DNA of 64,000 bases from CAYQJL01 sp964612295. GTDB taxonomy: Bacteria; Eisenbacteria; RBG-16-71-46; CAIMUX01; WJJG01. Below, one piece after another: positions 61,696 through 64,000 of the stretch. The first letter of the stretch is position 1. Every line of letters begins with the position of its first letter. The notes under the pieces are model-generated. The model saw only the letters and a program-made list of their open reading frames with translations, was not told the origin of the DNA and did no database searches. The stretch covers positions 124,001-188,000 of the forward strand of contig CAZTDY010000001.1 of NCBI GenBank assembly GCA_964612295.1. The letters are read 5' to 3'. The translations under genes were made by a program, and so were the position numbers.

Positions 61696-62685
61696 GTGAC
61701 GGGACCGATCGCAGGTATGCGTTCTGAGGAGGTCGTCGCCGTATCGGCGGCGATGAAGCGCATCCTGCGGCTGGTCGAGCGTATCGCGCCCACCGAGAGC
61801 AACATTCTGATCACCGGGGAGAGCGGGACCGGCAAGGAGAAGGTCGCGCGTCTGATTCACTTCCAGAGCGACCGCAGCCAGGGGCCGTTCGTGGGGGTCA
61901 ATGCGGGCGCCATCCCTGAGACCCTCATCGAGAGCGAACTCTTCGGGCATGTGCGCGGCGCGTTCACCGATGCGAAGGACAACAAGCGCGGGTTCTTCGA
62001 ACTCGCCGACCGGGGCACGCTCTTTCTGGATGAGATCGCCGAGATGTCCGCCCGGACCCAGGTCCGTCTTCTGCGTGCGCTGCAGGATCGGGAGATCCGC
62101 CCGGTGGGGGGCGAATCGGCGCTCAAGGTCGATGTGCGGGTGATCGCCGCGACCAACAAGGATCTGCGGCGCGAGATGGCCGATGGGCGATTCCGCGAGG
62201 ATCTCTTTTACCGCCTCAACGTATTCAATCTGCACATTCCGCCGCTGCGCCAGCGGAAGGACGACATCCCCTATCTCGCGAACTTCTTCCTCGCGCGCTT
62301 CGATGAAAAACACCGCAAGGATGTCCAGAGCCTCACCGATCGGGCGTGGGGCATCCTGATGAACTTCGATTACCCGGGGAATGTCCGCGAGCTGGAAAAC
62401 GCGATCGAGCGGGCGGTCATCCTGGCCGATGACGACACGATCCGCGTCCGCGACCTGCCCCCCGAGATCTCCGAGCGGGGCTTCCCGCGTCTCGGGACGG
62501 GGACCGGCGAGGAGGAAGGCTATCCGGTCGAGCTGTCGCTCGAGGAGGTCGAGGCGCGGCACATCCGGCGGGTCATTCAGGAATTCGAGGGGAATCTTTC
62601 CCGGGCGGCAGCCAGCCTGGGGATCTCCCGCTCCACACTGTGGCGGAAGATGAAACGCTACGACATCCCCAATGTTTCAAGATAG
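61696..62685 (+). CDS. Sigma-54 activator lacking a sensory domain
   Basis: 329 aa. It consists only of an AAA+ domain and a Fis-type helix-turn-helix. Walker A is GESGTGKE (41-48), Walker B GTLFLDEIAE. The loop that contacts sigma-54 reads GAFTDA (88-93) where most activators have GAFTGA. The DNA-binding helix is NLSRAAASLGISRSTLWRKM. No receiver, GAF or PAS domain precedes it, so activity must be set by expression level or by another protein. The start is GTG 61696 with AAGGAG seven bases upstream, overlapping lysS. dnaK follows with a -24/-12 promoter, suggesting it as target. Confidence 0.88.
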   Translation: MTGPIAGMRSEEVVAVSAAMKRILRLVERIAPTESNILITGESGTGKEKVARLIHFQSDRSQGPFVGVNAGAIPETLIESELFGHVRGAFTDAKDNKRGFFELADRGTLFLDEIAEMSARTQVRLLRALQDREIRPVGGESALKVDVRVIAATNKDLRREMADGRFREDLFYRLNVFNLHIPPLRQRKDDIPYLANFFLARFDEKHRKDVQSLTDRAWGILMNFDYPGNVRELENAIERAVILADDDTIRVRDLPPEISERGFPRLGTGTGEEEGYPVELSLEEVEARHIRRVIQEFEGNLSRAAASLGISRSTLWRKMKRYDIPNVSR

Positions 62686-62715
62686 CACATGCTCGATTGT
62701 TCGATTTTGAAACAT
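62672..62715. promoter_or_regulatory. Inverted repeat, candidate activator binding site
   Basis: ATGTTTCAA (62672-62680) and TTGAAACAT (62707-62715) are perfect inverted copies with 26 bases between. TGTT at 62698-62701 gives a third, imperfect half-site. It overlaps the activator's stop codon and lies about 115-155 bases upstream of the sigma-54 promoter, the usual distance for an enhancer. Confidence 0.45.
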
Positions 62716-62826
62716 CCGGCCGATTCCGGCATCCATGCCCCAGAAGCCTCCATCTGCCCCCCCTGTAACTACCTGAATTGTAACCAGTTGCGGGCACGTC
62801 ATTCGCGGACGCCCGTAAGGTCGTCG

Positions 62827-62842
62827 TGGAACGGGTCTTGCC
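62827..62842 (+). promoter_or_regulatory. Sigma-54 (-24/-12) promoter of dnaK
   Basis: TGGAACGGGTCTTGCC compares with the consensus TGGCACG-N4-TTGCW. GG at 62828-62829 and GC at 62840-62841 are exactly ten bases apart, the invariant spacing. Predicted transcription start is near 62853, 77 bases before the dnaK ATG. Confidence 0.65.
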
Positions 62843-62929
62843 GATGACGGGGTAGGAAGATTTGGAATACCACCTCGGTCGTCCCGCGTGGGACCGGCCG
62901 CGGATAAGAGAGAAAGGGACAGATTAGCC

Positions 62930-64000
62930 ATGGGTAAGATCATCGGAATCGACCTGGGGACGACCAACTCCTGTGTAGCCGTGATGGAAGGCGGCAAGCC
63001 GGTGGTCATCCAGAACGCCGAGGGCGGTCGCACGACCCCCTCCGTCGTTGCCTTCAAAGATGATGGCGAACGCCTCGTGGGCCAGCCCGCGAAGCGCCAG
63101 GCCGTCACCAATCCGCAGAACACCGTGTTCTCGATCAAGCGGTTCATGGGCCGCAAACACCACGAGGTTTCCAATGAGATCAGCGAGGTGCCCTACGAGG
63201 TCGTCGCGGGTCAGAATGGCCTCGCATTCGTCAACGCAGGGGGCAAGCAGATGTCGCCGCCGGAGATCTCTGCGCTGGTCCTGCGCAAGATGAAAGAGAC
63301 CGCCGAGGCCCATCTCGGCGAGGAGATCAAAGAGGCGGTCATCACCGTTCCGGCCTACTTCAACGATAGCCAGCGCCAGGCCACCAAGGACGCCGGCAAG
63401 ATCGCGGGCCTGGATGTGAAGCGCATCATCAACGAGCCTACTGCAGCCGCGCTTGCCTACGGCCTGGACAAGAAGCAGGCTCAGAAGGTCGCGGTCTATG
63501 ACCTGGGTGGCGGAACCTTCGACGTTTCCATCCTCGAGATCGACCCTGAGCTGGGGACCTACGAGGTGAAGGCGACCAACGGCGACACCCATCTGGGCGG
63601 TGACGACCTGGATCAGCGGGTCATCGACTGGCTCGTCGAGGAGTTCAAGAAGGACCAGGGATTCGATCTCCGCAACGACCCGATGGCCATGCAGCGCCTG
63701 AAAGAAGCCGCGGAAAAGGCCAAGACCGAACTCTCGGGCACGCCGGAGACCGAGATCAATCTGCCCTATATCACCGCCGATCAGTCGGGCCCCAAGCACC
63801 TGACCACCAAACTGTCGCGCGCGAAGTTCGAGCAGCTCGTGGATGATCTGATCCAGCGGACCGCCGAACCGTGCCGTCAGGCGCTGAAGGATGCCGGCCT
63901 TTCCTCGGTCGATGAGGTGATCTTGGTTGGTGGGTCCACCCGCATCCCCAAGGTGCAGGAGCTGGTGGCCAGCCTGTTCGGCCGCGAGCCGCACAAGGGC
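62930..64000 (+). CDS. dnaK: Chaperone DnaK (Hsp70), 5' part
   Basis: 357 codons, open at the window end (full length normally about 610-640). ATP-dependent chaperone for unfolded proteins. The nucleotide-binding domain shows IGIDLGTTNSCVAV (phosphate 1), VYDLGGGTFDVSI (phosphate 2), and VILVGGSTRIPKVQEL (adenosine). ATG 62930 has AAGGGA ten bases upstream. It follows a sigma-54 activator; no grpE or hrcA precedes it, and no CIRCE element is in the leader. Confidence 0.96.
   Translation, partial: MGKIIGIDLGTTNSCVAVMEGGKPVVIQNAEGGRTTPSVVAFKDDGERLVGQPAKRQAVTNPQNTVFSIKRFMGRKHHEVSNEISEVPYEVVAGQNGLAFVNAGGKQMSPPEISALVLRKMKETAEAHLGEEIKEAVITVPAYFNDSQRQATKDAGKIAGLDVKRIINEPTAAALAYGLDKKQAQKVAVYDLGGGTFDVSILEIDPELGTYEVKATNGDTHLGGDDLDQRVIDWLVEEFKKDQGFDLRNDPMAMQRLKEAAEKAKTELSGTPETEINLPYITADQSGPKHLTTKLSRAKFEQLVDDLIQRTAEPCRQALKDAGLSSVDEVILVGGSTRIPKVQELVASLFGREPHKG

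Noticed and set aside
62686..62929. CIRCE (HrcA) operator in the dnaK leader
   Set aside because: No TTAGCACTC-N9-GAGTGCTAA or close variant is seen.
62924..63994. Long open frame antisense to dnaK (356 codons)
   Set aside because: The well-known antisense frame of GC-rich dnaK genes. The sense strand encodes an unmistakable Hsp70, so the antisense frame is a codon-bias shadow.

Overview
The window is about 64 kb of GC-rich (roughly two-thirds G+C), densely coded bacterial chromosome. It carries housekeeping genes (dnaK, lysS, tmk, alr, speA, ppdK, an HU-type gene) next to many large exported proteins. Several exported proteins end in a FlgD-like/type IX-style C-terminal module, and there is a PorV-like outer-membrane protein, outer-membrane barrels, lipoproteins and LPS-type glycosyltransferases. 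This points to a diderm bacterium near the FCB superphylum; Candidatus Eisenbacteria, Krumholzibacteriota or Latescibacterota-like lineages would fit. That placement is inference from protein style, not from a marker tree. I see no rRNA, tRNA, CRISPR array, insertion sequence or prophage.

Layout. 1-9.2 kb: the start of a GT87-type membrane protein, a TrmJ-like RNA methylase, an HtrA protease, and divergently a 1966-aa secreted protein (putative GHL15 hydrolase domain, about 11 FN3 repeats, FlgD-like tail) preceded by a possible RNA pseudoknot. 9.2-15 kb: speA, then a minus-strand pair of a secreted repeat protein and a PorV-like protein. 15-19.2 kb: two glycosyltransferases, then alr coupled to a DnaQ exonuclease fused to a WYL domain. 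19.4-25.2 kb: a CoA-binding protein and lipoprotein, the etfB-etfA-sugar isomerase operon, and an HNH endonuclease. 25.4-33.8 kb: a Memo-family protein with an extra N-terminal wing, an NtrB/NtrC pair with two exported proteins behind it, a YbbR-domain protein and a small Cys protein. 34-39.8 kb: HU, a CDP-alcohol phosphotransferase overlapping tmk, an S41 protease and larBC.

40-52 kb is an accessory-looking surface cluster. A near-consensus promoter and a roughly 460-nt leader precede a 1095-aa secreted protein with expression-biased codons. Three related lipoproteins and a WD40-like protein with a sorting-type tail follow. 52-64 kb: ppdK, a second CDP-alcohol phosphotransferase, a vWA membrane protein, a TlpA-like lipoprotein, a YggS protein, lysS, a sigma-54 activator without a sensor domain, and dnaK (cut by the window end).

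Three observations stand out. First, dnaK has a -24/-12 (sigma-54) promoter next to a dedicated activator, with an inverted repeat at the activator gene's end that could be its binding site; CIRCE is absent. Second, four secreted proteins share a FlgD-like tail and one is paired with a PorV-like gene, suggesting a type IX-like export system outside Bacteroidetes. Third, seven sigma-70-type promoters share TTG(A)-N17-TA hexamers, six with a TGn extension, and two put the start codon at the expected +1, so those mRNAs may be leaderless.
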